NCBI RefSeq assembly: GCF_050436995.1
Contig: NC_134747.1
Coordinates: 6,145,501 to 6,209,500 of the forward strand
Source: Anticarsia gemmatalis
Lineage: Eukaryota > Arthropoda > Insecta > Lepidoptera > Erebidae
Length of the DNA: 64,000 nt
Reading direction: 5' to 3'
Positions 12,491 to 25,600 of the stretch are shown here, one piece after another (the first letter of the stretch is position 1; each line of letters opens with the position of its first letter). A program made the translations under genes and the position numbers. Below the pieces are notes generated by a model, which was not told the origin of the DNA, made no database searches, and was given only the letters and a program-made list of their open reading frames with translations.

Positions 12491-15400
12491 GTAAACATAA
12501 TTCCCCCAGTTTAAAATACAAGATCAATTTGCTTAACAACCGAATTGTTCCTTTCGCTATTGTTACATTACAATAGGTGAGCAATAGAAGCGTTTTATTT
12601 TTATTAATTTGTTTCTATTGTACTCGGCTTTCTGATTGTTACGTCGTACAATTAATTTGGATGAATACACAAACGATTTTATCAATGTACACTTGGAAGT
12701 ATCTCACGACAAACAAACAGAAAATTGTAGATTTCTTTATACATTGAGAAGAATAAAAGATAGAAATCTTTATGGGAAACCATTAGGTAAGAAAAGCATT
12801 GCCTGTGCTATCTATAGGCCATGTTTGGGCGGTTCGTGATTGATTCCACTGTAATTTCCATACGCGTGCTCTGCTCATATTAGCCACTTTATACACCCAC
12901 CAGTATACGAAGACCTCGCCCCACCCCCACTACTTCCTGTTTACAACATAATCGAGGGGAAAACCAAGGCTTATACTGAGGTCGAGCTATAGTGGCCACC
13001 TTTTCTAGGACTATACAATTGTATGCCGGGGCGACCTCGCGGCGCCTGCCGAGTCACGCACATATATTTTTTCAAAGCCTTAAATTCTATTGCCATTTAT
13101 TATACTGATGGTATGTACCTATTAATAAAGTATTAGAGATCTATTAAAGATCTGTTGACAATGGAAGTGGGTTTTATCCGAACTTCCCTCACGCAACCAC
13201 AGAGCTTCTACGAATTTAGGTTAGACTATTTTACTTAATGTTTTTCTTTTTTTATGCTTGATAACTGATATATGATGAATAACTCAGAAAATGTTTTCTA
13301 CAATAAAAGATTCTATTAACTGTTGAGATTAGATACACAAAAACATTAACTTCTGAAATGAACAATAGCAATTAAACAAATAGTAACTAGTAGCGGTTTT
13401 TTGGTAAGAAAAAGCCTTGGCCTGAATAAAGGCAGCGCCTCGATGATAGAGCAACTTTCAGAACCTTGAATGAATTTGATTTTAACCGGTCGTTGAACCT
13501 ACAACACTCTGCTACGTAATAGACTGTTTTCGTCTTTATTCTATATCAATTTTTTTTTCAAATAAATGATAAATAACTGTCCCTCCGTATGATATAAATT
13601 GTTTCATTAATGAACACAAAGTCAATTCATTATGTGATGCATACGAAGTTCTAACAGCTAATTCGTGCCACCCCTAATCTACTCGGACGGGAAATAAAAA
13701 TATGATATTTCCACTTTGAGTAATCAACGTGATATATGGACCCGTTGTACGTGCTTGCGAGTCCGGAGGCCTAACGACTGACGGACAATTAAAACGGACA
13801 TAGCCGTCGCGCATATATGTATGTGGGATTGTCGCAAATGCAGTTTGGACAAGCGGCATTTCCACATTTGCGACGTATATTTTTAACATTGTTTGTTTTC
13901 CGTCGGTATTTTATAGCAAAATAGATTTTTACTGTGCCAATAAATATGAAACGTCATTGCCAGTTTTTGGATTACTTTTACTACAATACTAACGATTGCT
14001 ACAGTCCGATATGGGTTTTAAGCAATAATTTGAAGAGAATAATTTAACGGAAAACATTTTTTAATATAATTCAACACATATCACGCGAACAGCCGCACTT
14101 GCGAAATACGTTACAATGAATTCAAAGAAAGTAATACTGGGCACATAAATAATAATAGTCGTATATAAACGGGCTGGAACGCGGCGTGTGGCAACACTAA
14201 TAACTGGCGTCGGGTGACAGGAACTGCCAACTGATATTGTCGTCAATTTGTTTCGGCTGCTCGCAACTCGTCGCTGCTTAGGATTCGGCCGACGCCCGAC
14301 CCGAGCCGCCCCAGCTTATGAACACACCACCAATAAGAACAACAAAGTTGAGATGTCAGCCGATTAGCCACGAGTCACGTTATCATCCCTTTTTTCGTTC
14401 AAGTAAATATATTTTCTTCAACAACGCTTGTCCCAACAAATACGTTTGTATGACGCGATCAAACGCTCTCACTGATTTGTCCGTTCGCAATATTGCTATC
14501 ATAAAATCGTATTGCAAAACAGATTTAGCTGTTAGTCGCCTCTATAGTTATCAATGTCAAACAAAAAATTGCAAAATCTGTTATTAAAAAAGCAAGCGTA
14601 GACCGTAGATGTTGATTGTGACTTAGCTATAAACTGCGTTAATACAGTACTAGGTAATGTAAAGCAATTTCATGAAATATTTAGTAAGAATGCAATAGAG
14701 TGCAATTAGTGACAGATTGCTAACCCCTCGCCTACGGGCTCCATTAAGCACTCCACCTCCTTCCGGATAAAATCCGATTGATACTCTGTTATTTCTCTCA
14801 TTCTTCTAATTTTATAGAGGCGAAAAATACAGCCATTTCTTAGCTGTTTAGGTAGGGGTCTTAATTACCAGTTTTATTCATTTCGTAACAATCAACAACA
14901 ACAACAACTTACTTTTATGGAAAAAGTATATTTTAACTTTTATAGTTGATACATAATTAGCTAATAATTTTATTTAAATTATAATATTTCCATAAACAAA
15001 CCGTTACAAAAACAGACGATAAAGTCATCTCTGTTCCGTACCAATAAACCGAGGCGCTGATATTTAAGCCTCTTCTAAATAAAACTGCCTTCGTCGAATA
15101 CTTTGTCTCCTAATTTTATCGTGAAACTTGAGTTAGCAACATGTTAAAGAAAGCCGAATAGTTTTAACACGTTTCAGCATTAGGTATTCTACAGTCTACT
15201 TTATAGTAGCGCGTCAGGCGAGGCGGATGGCGGCAGGGGGTAGTAAGCCTTATTTGAGCCGAGCGCGCGTGACAAGAAACTGGAAACTTGCCTTGTATGT
15301 CGCGTCGTCTCTTGTCGCCCGAATTCTCATCAAATCATCCCGCGACAATGTCGTTGCAAATCCCAACACGGGATCAAAAGATATTAGAGCTAAATTGAAC

Positions 15401-18400
15401 CGAAGCAGTGACGATACCTAATTGCATATGTTTGTTGTTATACATATTTCATACGCGACACGAATGCCTTATGAATTATTATTTGTGCCTTGTAGAATAT
15501 CGAGTCTTATGTTTACTACTAATGTTGATCAAAGCGTCCCTGAAGAAAATTCACGTTTGGCACAAAAACAGCTCATCCTATATGTAGTAAATTTTCATCA
15601 TAGAATAATTTATCTCGTTTCGTTCTCCTAGATAAATGGCATATAGAAAGCTAGCATGAGAACACAATTCCATGAACAAAATAGGTCACACTAATATAAC
15701 ATAACGTTACGACTACTTAACTTTGTATCTAATAAATTCACAAGTTATGTATAGCTATCCCTACATAGGGACGCTATGGACGCAGCGACATAAAAATGCT
15801 AAACTCCCCGATTCAGAATTTATTAGCCTCTTAAAATCGCTAATACAGAAAAGTCGTTGCGACACCTGTTAGAAGGCAAGTTTAAATTATCTCTGCAGAT
15901 AAAAAGTGACTAGATAATACAATGAGATCCTTCGAAGGCGGCTGCTGTCCTCGCGAATCATTAATTTTAATTCGTACCCCGTGACGACGGTCGCTCTAAT
16001 GAATTATTGGGAATCGCTGGAGTGCCCCCCTTCCACCCTCGGACTTCCTACAGTTTTTCTTTGGGACTTAGCATAATGTGAAAAAATGTTACGCGGCCCC
16101 GCTGCATACTAATTGCTTGTTGTGTCGCCTCTCTTTAAGTAATATTCAGAACTTACCGACCGGAACTTCGGCAGCGCGAGACAAGATTAACAACTTTTAC
16201 CCCTGATCGATCACTTAGCATCGACCTTTTATAAGCTTCGATTACAGGCCTCTTTTGTTCGACATGGAAATATAATCTTAATTTTATTTTTCATCGTGAA
16301 AGAACCACTGAAAGAGTAGCTGCTTGTCATGCACTAAATCTTTGGATATTTTAATGGGTCCTCATTTTTATTCCGACTACCGTTACGGGGGATGGCCATC
16401 GAGGATGGTAACTGCATACAAATGATAATACATTACAGAACTTGTTTTTCAGTTGTTTCTCTTAACGGCAATTATAATGTATTTAAGTGCGGTGAAGAAA
16501 CGTAGAGTGTGGTCGGTGACGGCGGCGGTGGTTCGTCCCGCAGGGTCTCGTCGCGCGTACGTGCGAACGTTGTCATGCGTGCCCGCGAGCCAGGGGCAAG
16601 AAAACTTGTATTTTTTAAACTTTTGCCTTCCCGTAAGCCGGAGCAGGAAAGTTACAATTGTATTCCCCCTCTGCCCCCTTCAATATGTGACCTGCTTATT
16701 TATTGGAGAGGCGTCGGCGGAGTTCTCAGACAATATGTCGCGAGCCACCCGAGCAAACGCACGCGGAACGAACGACTTAAACAAAACACAATTTAACCCG
16801 ACGGAGAAAGCGAACTATTTTGATTTATAATAACTTTTCCTAGTCTCATAGTTGAACACACTGAACACAGACATTGGGAGTATTTGTCGCAAGTCGTTAG
16901 GGGAGCGTTCGAGTAGTTAGACGGATGTTTGTGAAGTAGTATCTCGGTTCATGTAGGAGACTGGCCGCTCAGTATTCAGAGCGCAGCCGTCATTAGCCGA
17001 GCCAGACGTTGGATTTCCCAGAAGCAGCTCCAATGTACCTTGGTCCTGCTGAATAATGATGACATAACGTAAACTCAATTTGGAGTTCCCGTTAGACGTT
17101 ATTTTTCAATATTAGACAGATATTGTTCAGAATTGTTCATAACGCATTTACGGCAACATATTTGCTAGAAAAATTACATCGCAAACTGTGTACGCGGTTT
17201 ATACGATGTGCCGTGTGCGTGTATAGATACGTGTGTTGTATATGCGTATGAGGTACACGGGTAAAGTCGACGTAATCCAACAGGATAAATGGCAAGTAAA
17301 TCCATGGAAACCAAAATGCCTTATGCATTTAACTTTCGCCGTTGTTTTACGGAATGCTGAAATTTAAATACAGAATCCATTTTGTGTTCAAATGAGTTTT
17401 CGGAATAGCCAATTAGTTGTTAGCGCCCGGCCGCCCTCGTTCGCTTTCATTAGGCTATATAGTTTCCCAAATATCTGGACCCCTCAGAGATATATCTTTC
17501 GGTTGCTTTTCCATTTTCTTCTAACAGTTCGCTTATGCGAGAGGCGGGGAGCAACTCAGTTGTAAAATTTTACTAGTGTTTCGCGGTTTGTTTGACGCCC
17601 CGGCCAAGCGGCTGACTCCACGAGAATATGCTTATTTTAAGCTTAATCAAATGTCATCCTTGTTCAGCAATTCCAGAACTAAATATAAATTAGCTGATTT
17701 TTGCGAGCAACCATAATATCGATAAGTGACTAATGAAATTGTCTTATACTAATACCCTTGTCTCTAAACTTAACTGCCTAATTAAAGCCCTAAGCATGCA
17801 GAATAGATACTACAAATTCCTTATCGTTTGTCTTAACCCTGGAGGCAAACAAAGCTAATACACCTGTTCTGTAAGCGTATTATTATTGTTCCCCAAGGTA
17901 GGTAAATTATATTCCCACTGCGCTGTACATTATAGCTAATATATTCGCTCTAGAATTCATAAAGGTATGTATAGGGCCCTCTCTTATTAATTGATCTAGT
18001 CAAAAATATCGCAAACATGCGATTATTCAAAAATGAGCAAAAGCATTTTGTGTTTAATAACCGCTGCATTGCTTATTAACGAACCCCCGACCGTTAACAA
18101 AATTAATCGCAATCAAAAACGCAACCAAGCGGCGCTATATTTATTCGAAAGCAACTCTTTATAACTTGCAATTCCTTTCTTATTTCATAACGCAATCTTC
18201 TCGGCTTCTTATCTAACAACGAACATATCTCGCCCCCGCTCTCGAGGAAAATCGTCCAATATAAAATCGGTTTAATTTGCGCTTTTCGCACTCAATGGGA
18301 TGGAATAATATCGGGCAATTTGGTTACCGCTGGCATAAATATGCTGGGCCGCGCAGTAATTGTAACGCGGGCAATTCGCGCCTCGTAACGACCGAGAGGA

Positions 18401-19530
18401 GAAAACTTCGCCCGTTTGGAGCTCGATGGCCGACCCGACGCACCAGCCGCGTCTCGCCCGCCGCATCACTACCCCCGCGACGCTCCCGCACCACCCCCGC
18501 ACCGCCCGCGCACCACACCCGCGCAACATCACATCGCACATCAGCGCAAGCGCCGACCCACTCGCGACATACTTAACCTCCATGTGTGAAACTCTCCTAC
18601 TAATCGGTTCGTTAATTTTCATTGGCAAAGTTTAATGAAACCAGATTTCTAATTGGTGAATGAATTCGTAGGTACCTTATTAAATGATGACACCCGCTAT
18701 AATAATTATTATTCCTACGTCCCGTTAAACACGAAATTTATTCAAGTCAAAAACTACGCGTATGAAAACAATGCGGATAAAACCATGGTTTCTTCAGAAA
18801 ACTTTAAAAACATCAAGCAAAACAACGACAATATAATACCGAAAGTCACATAACTCCGCAAATCGTGAAATCCTTTATCTGATTGCAGGGAGGCATGAGT
18901 AACAACAAAAAGGAGCAATCTTCCCGTTACGCATGACGGAGCCGGGACTCCATCCACATGGCATTCTACAATAGCTGTAGGCACTCCCGCTCGCAGATTA
19001 CTATTACAAAAACAGATCCTGTTGATATAATGCCAACACAAAAATAATTACCAGTGCCTACAGAGCTCTTCTTTGCTCCTTCGCCTAACGTAATAGAATA
19101 ACGAATGTCATTTTCTTTTACTCTGACCCTTCCGCGGTTCGCGCGGGGAATGCAAAATTCCCGAAATTAGAGTGAATAAACCTGCGTTGTAATTAAAGCC
19201 GGGTGCCGGGCGCGCCGGGAGCGTTGGCCGCCCATCTTTCTTGGCTGGCCTACGAATTAAGCACCGAATTGCTTCAGTAATTCGAAGTATATATTCCTCG
19301 CTCTCAGTTAAATGTAAATCACTTTTACTGTCCCGATTTTCACCACTTAACTCCCTAATCTTCTAATATCTACCTTCTTTTATTTAGTATGTAAATTCGA
19401 GATGTTAAGTCGATCGGCTGTAATTCGATATTGGTATTAAATTACAAGCTCTGGGGTCTTTAAATCAACAGACAGAACGACTTTGGATTCCCTACAAAAA
19501 CAAAAGAAAAAGTCTTCGCAATTCATTTGT

Positions 19531-19546
19531 CTCGAGACGTCTCGAG
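19531..19546. repeat. 16-bp perfect palindrome
   Basis: CTCGAGACGTCTCGAG reads the same on both strands. It could be a dimeric protein-binding site or chance; nothing nearby identifies a role. Confidence 0.6.
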
Positions 19547-20407
19547 TCATTATAACATGTATTAATCAAGCTCATGTTCCAGTGTTATTTTAATATGTCT
19601 GAGTGTATTAAAATAATAAATATGGGGGTGTCGTCGGGGCTCGGGGGTGAATAGAGCGAGAGTACTTGTCGCCGGCGTCGGTCGGTGGCGCGACAATCAA
19701 GTGACGCAACAGTTAAACTAGGAACAGCCCTCGACCACTTCCGCCAGCGCCGCAGCCGCTCAAACTCGAGCAAACACTCCTCAATTGCCTTAGTGATGTT
19801 TATAACTGAATTACACAACTATCGATACTGTTTTCTTTCGTCGCTTAATTGTATAAGTAATTGAATAATTGTAATTACCAAATCAAGAGAAATCTAAAAA
19901 GCTAATTGACTGTAACTGTAAAATAGCACTTTTGTATTTAATTGTTACACAGGAGGTAAAACGAATAATATTTGTACAATACGCTATAACATTTCAATAT
20001 CGCTTTACCTCGCGAACAGCAATATCAATTCAATTCCATTATCGTAGTGCAGCATCGATAGCAAAGAAGAACAAAAAAGCATCGATACAGCCGGCGAGCC
20101 CTATCGCCAGTCGGATGGCAACAGTTTGCAGAACGCCTGATTGCTTTGATAATCGCCGCCTGAGACGTCACTAATGACGCAAGAACATTGTCTGGAACAA
20201 CCTTACAACGCCTGTTACTTTACAAGATACATTATTAAGCTGGAGGATGGTTTTCTTGAAACATTCGACAAAAACTCGTTCGCGGAACATTTGTGTTTCT
20301 GAGCGTATTGCTCGTTTTGCTTTCTCTTAAGATAAAAGCAGACGTATGTCATATTCACAATAGCGATATGCTTGCTATACATGCTGCAAAGATGCGCTAC
20401 GATCAGT

Positions 20408-20465
20408 GTGTGCTTAAAATATTTACTCTCTAGAGTCTAGTAGAGTGTAAATATTTTAAGCACAC
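20408..20465. repeat. 19-bp perfect inverted repeat (hairpin)
   Basis: The left arm at 20408-20426 (GTGTGCTTAAAATATTTAC) is exactly complementary to 20447-20465. The stem can continue for five more pairs (ACTCT/AGAGT region) after a two-base bulge. The stem is AT-rich. It may be a small fold-back repeat; a microRNA-type precursor is less likely because the stem is perfect and the arms are short. Confidence 0.8.
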
Positions 20466-22239
20466 CTAATTATTTTTATTTGTGTAGTTGATATTTGCAC
20501 TGTGTGACTTTTGTGTCTTCAGTTGTGATTTATTTGTTAAGGCACGTAAAAGAATGAGATTTATCATCTAAGCTCGTTATAACTACTATATTTGTAATTT
20601 TGTTGATCAGTTTCGCATATTTAATGAACAAAACAGATTGCCCTCGTTACAATTATTTTCATGGACATATGTAGTTAATAGGAAATAAACATTTTGAATA
20701 CTTACTTGTTCACTTGAACATAGCGATCAACGAGTACTGTAAGTTATAGAATACATTACCATTGCGTTACTCAAATCATTTTCACTAAATAAATTAACTT
20801 AATTATTCTAACTAGTTCATTAGGGTTGTTATTTTATGCAGTAACCCTGTTACTGTGACCAGTTTATAGCCTGGTGGTGATAAAACACACTTTTTACGTT
20901 TAATATGACCTCCAAAGAATTCAGGCCAACTGAAAATGGTAGTTTTCAATGGCGCCATGGGTATGTAGGTTTAAAACTACCGTACTGCGTGCTACAGTTG
21001 TGTGCTAAACGGAAATTCGTGTGTTCTATTTCTGTACTGAAATATATGGATTTGCGGTTGTATCAAACTAGATTACTTATACGCAATAACTACACTACAA
21101 AGTAGGTACAACACTACAAAGCTTTGACAATTAACTCATACTATAGGTATAGGTAACTGTCTCTGTATAAGCCCGTACTACATACACTTTATGGTCTCTA
21201 TCCAGTAATTATCCACATTTTGATATTATAGAATTTTCCAGATTATGAATATGGCTTCGCAAGTTGGCAAAGCTATCAACAAAAGAAAAAGAAAGCATTA
21301 CGTATTGCTAAAGCAATTCAAGCTTCAACAACAACTATTTATTATGTAGTTGGAAATGCGCTTGTCCCGACAAAACACAGCGTAACAAATAAAAAGGCAC
21401 TAACTTAGTGAATACTGACCGTCCTCTTACACATATAACATCCACACAATGCAAAATAAGTTTCAAATGAAATTCAGTTGTGAAGCGACAGTGTGAACTA
21501 GTAGCTAAACTACATTTGCCAACTTAGTAACACGAGCAATCGAAAAATAGAAAGTTCTTCCAGCGAGTAGGATCGAGACTAACTGAGTAACTGGCATTCT
21601 TCACAAACTTTAGGTGAGAGTTGCTTCTTCCACAAATTTATTCAGTTTGGTTTGTTTACTCAATCCTATTGTTCCTAGAAAAACCGTAGTTTCACCTCGC
21701 TGGCTCGACTTTCCGTGCTAAATGTCGTAGAAAAATTTATTCATAAAACTCATTGTCAGTCTATCTGAGAAAGTTCACGGAATCTAGACTGAGCGATTTA
21801 AATAGTTCACTCATTCGCGTTCAGATGAATTATGATTATTTTCTGCTGGATCAAAAGAATAGAAAACTTTATAAAACAATATCCGTACTTGCGGCGACTG
21901 GATTTAGTTCTAGTTTTAAAATGTGGTTCATATCTTCTTTTTTATTGTTAAATCTTAGCTTACTATTTTGCTATAAAATAATTAGCTAGGTAATTTAATT
22001 TGTAACAACATTGCAATTGTTTGAGAAATCAACAGAAAAAAAATCATTTTTGAAATTTGGAAAAAATGGAAAGATGTAGGTAACTTAGTTAACATTGGAG
22101 CACTTATGCCATGTAAAGCCAAGCTATAAAGACTTTTTCAGAAAATTTAATGTTATCTTCGCTATAGACACACCATGGAACTTTTATCTCAATATTCTAA
22201 AAGTAACCGAGATAGTTCTATAAGTGAAATAGAACAACT

Positions 22240-22350
22240 GTAGGTGTGCAGACTGAACCGGGGGTCGTAAGGTTGCGGGTTCAAAGTCGACATGTCGAAC
22301 CTTCGCCGCGAAGCTAACACGAACGAGCCCGGTCCAGTCCACAGGTTAAC
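22240..22350. repeat. Possible tRNA-like/SINE remnant
   Basis: A segment with GCGGGTTCAAAGTCGA (about 22275-22292) resembles a degenerate B box. It follows a stretch with a plausible A-box-like spacing. No cloverleaf is possible. It lies just before a LINE-like fragment. Confidence 0.25.
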
Positions 22351-22502
22351 AAGTGTATTACTTTTATACAAACACTATCCTTCCTTCAAAATACAAGGTT
22401 TTAAACTAGTTAGTATAACTTTCATACAAATAATATGTAGTTATCCTTATAACGCATTGAAAATGATATGAACGTCTATCTGATATTTTCAAGCGTTCCG
22501 AT

Positions 22503-22650
22503 TCTCCTACTAATACTATAAATGCGAAAGTTTTTAAGTATGGATACTTTAACACGAAATACTACTTTACAGATTTTAATTAAATCTGGTACACTGATAG
22601 CTTATAGCCTGGATAAACGCATAGGATACTTTTTATATATATCTTTCATA
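22503..22650 (-). repeat. LINE-like 3'-end fragment (dispersed insect repeat)
   Basis: TCCTACTAATACTATAAATG followed by CGAAAGTTTTTAAGTATGG, and later TAGCCTGGATAAACGCATAG then a GCATAGGATACTTTTTAT tract, match a very common lepidopteran dispersed repeat as I remember it. Its tail reads ATAATATTAGTA on the opposite strand. A related piece in the other orientation lies at 55585-55728. It is decayed and non-coding. Confidence 0.6.
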
Positions 22651-25600
22651 TCTTTCAAATATTGTAAAACAAGCCGTAAATTTATTAAAGAACATAACAA
22701 ACTGAACTATTTTGAAAATTACTTTCATCTTCATTACCTCATATTTCATTAATACATAATAAATGATACCGAGGACATATTAATATTCATATCCATACTA
22801 GTGCTCAAAAACAGCATCACCGTGTAATCAACGCGCTAATCATCGTAATCGATTCATCTGCCAATCATGGAGATTTTAGCATTAGCAAACCAAAACTGAT
22901 CGGCTGTCTACGAACGTGGAACATTTATAGATCGACATGAACCACGTGAACCTACCAATCAATTCCACGGTTCTCGAATTAGACCTCTTTATTGACTGTT
23001 CCTGTAGACTCTGATGTGAGTATCTATTCGAGCTGTGAATAACGAAGCTTATGATAATAGGTTATGTTGTTCGTATTTAGTCTCTTTATATAGCTGCATG
23101 CTAAAGACTTTTGCATTGTAATATTTTTGTCTTCATTCATTTGACGCATATCGTAAGGACAGAAAAACTTATGAGTCCTGTTTTTGGATTTTGTATTGTT
23201 TAAGTACTTTGAAAATAACATCCCTTAACATAAAGTTCCGTCTTTTTATACTACCATGGTAGTACTTACTGACTTGATGTAGACCATAAAGCAGCAATCC
23301 ATAAAGTAATCTGACTCTAGGAAACAGGAGACGACCTCAAAAAGGACTTCGTAGTGGATTCTACTTCGCAGCGTTTCACTACATTTTTAAACTCTAATAA
23401 CTTTTATTTTACTAAACACTCCAAGACCCAAACTTTAAGGTTAGGGTCAATTTCGTTTTTACGAGGCCGCTACTTTAGAATTTATTTATGACAAAGTTCA
23501 TTAACTTCACCTTCTCTCGCAGTTCTAGACACCTTTCTGTACTTTTACAGACATGTTTTTACTTATACATATACCCAACTATAAACTCTTACCCTAAGAT
23601 ACAACTTAACTTAAGACAAATAAAATTTATACCTTTAACAAAGTAAGACAAGCTCAAAAGAACGAACCGAATAATCTGTAACCACCTAATAAAACTCCAA
23701 CATTTTAACATACCAATAAAAACAAAAGATAGCATTCGCTCCGTCAATACAAAATTTGATTTTCAGACCAAAACAATATCTTAGGGTCGTTAAAAGCTGT
23801 ATATTCGGAAGTGGCACTTAACGCAACAGAATAAACTGGTAGCAGCGTGTAAACACGGAAATTCCATCCCACAGACGTTTACACGCCCGGGGTCATTCAA
23901 GTTTCATTACCAATAGCTCCGACCTCGTAACTTATTCAGTTAGGGGCAGGTAACGCGCTTTAACATTCAATTTGCTACAGAAGAAACGTTATGGTCGCTG
24001 TAAACGTCGCGACTACGAGTCCTCCTCACCACACTGTCGTTCGTACCTCCTCCGTACTTTTACTGAGACTATTGTAAAATACAACGAGAATTAAATACAA
24101 ACGCGCATTTATTTACCTTAGCTTAGTTCCGACGGGTTAGAATGGCCGTGAAGCTAACTGAGTCAGATTGCCAACTCTAAAGGTTAATTCATTTTACTTA
24201 AGCTATTTTTGAACTAACTTGCTGATTAAATTCTGTGTAGCTTATTAGAATGATTGCTACATTGTTAGTTTATTGTTGTTGTCCGGGTGCTTTATGCATT
24301 CTGTATTAAAAATAGAAATATTAAAAATAGAAAATCTGTCATAAATAATACAGGTTAGTCTTTTTTAGCGCTATGCTTTATCGTAATAATGTTAGCCATG
24401 GAAATTTCTGTCAAGAAAATATCGAAGTGTTTACTAAACTCCAAAAATACGACATGGCTTATCCAAAGTCTATCAAGTTGTTGGTGGCGTACATTTATGG
24501 CGAACATTGTAACCGCTATACAAACACACACCTTTGAGAGAGTTACGCCCACCCACAGCACTTAGGTAATAAAACCAAGAAAGTAGTTTTAAGGAAGCCC
24601 GCGACAGCCATTGCAGCCCCATATTACCCGCTGCAAAACCCTCCTTATTACACGAGACAAACAAGTTATTCGTTTCAAATTGAAAACTTTCCACCCCACT
24701 AGCCATGCTGGGGCTGTGGCCCATAAATTCCCGCCAATTTTGTTTTATTTCGCGATGCAGGCAGGGTAATAAAAGTAAGCTGGACGTGAGACAAAGCCTC
24801 TAGCCGGGATTACGCGGCCATCGCAATGGATCACTGCAGCCTGTGATATGGACTCTAAACAACGACACCTCACTAACTGGACACGCCTACGTAATTCACT
24901 CGAGTTCACTCTACGCCACTCTGCGGCACTCTACGCGCACGTCCTAAATGTGAATACCGATTTTATGAGATAGCCGACACCTTGTTCCGAAAAAGAAATC
25001 CCTCTTAAAACTCGTCCCACTTTGAAAAACATATCCATAAAACTATACTCCAAGTTTACGGCCGAATACATAAAAATATGGACCTTAACCTCGGCTCGGC
25101 GAAATTTGGCTAGAGAGAAGTCTTTTTTTCTAAGCAAATAAAATCCCGTACCTTCATACTTCGGTAGAACCAATATTAAAGGAACGCTGCGTGCGAACAT
25201 AGGTACTACGATATCTTTGACGATTTACGAAAACATTTATTGTAAATGTCGGAGCTTAAAATAGCGCATGTTGTAACATTTGTAGGCAGGTGCATACTTC
25301 TGGAGTATCTCCAATCTCATCTGTTTCTGTTGGCACTGCACCGAGTGGCCGCATGTGTGATCTTTACTCCATGCTCATTGTTCCGGTCTTTCGTTCTCAA
25401 ACGTGTCGACTAAGCACAAATATCAGTCCGATAAGGAAACAAATATTATTTGCTTTATTTTAAAACATTTATATTTATTCAGTACAGTCGGGATCGAAGG
25501 TTATTCTGAAACATTGTTGAAGTAGTTTTTCTGTCTGGCAAAAGAACTCTAATAAAAAACTACAAAGTTTTATAACGCAACAAATTCCGCGGCCTTAATG

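Noticed and set aside
16453..16830. Overlapping plus-strand open frames of 125 and 95 codons
   Set aside because: They sit in a GC-rich block, overlap in two frames, have no domain and no matching splice borders; the length is explained by low stop density.
18272..18628. Open frames on both strands (118, 99, 71, 69 codons)
   Set aside because: Four frames across the same GC-rich, CGC/CCC-repetitive block cannot all be real, and none shows family features.
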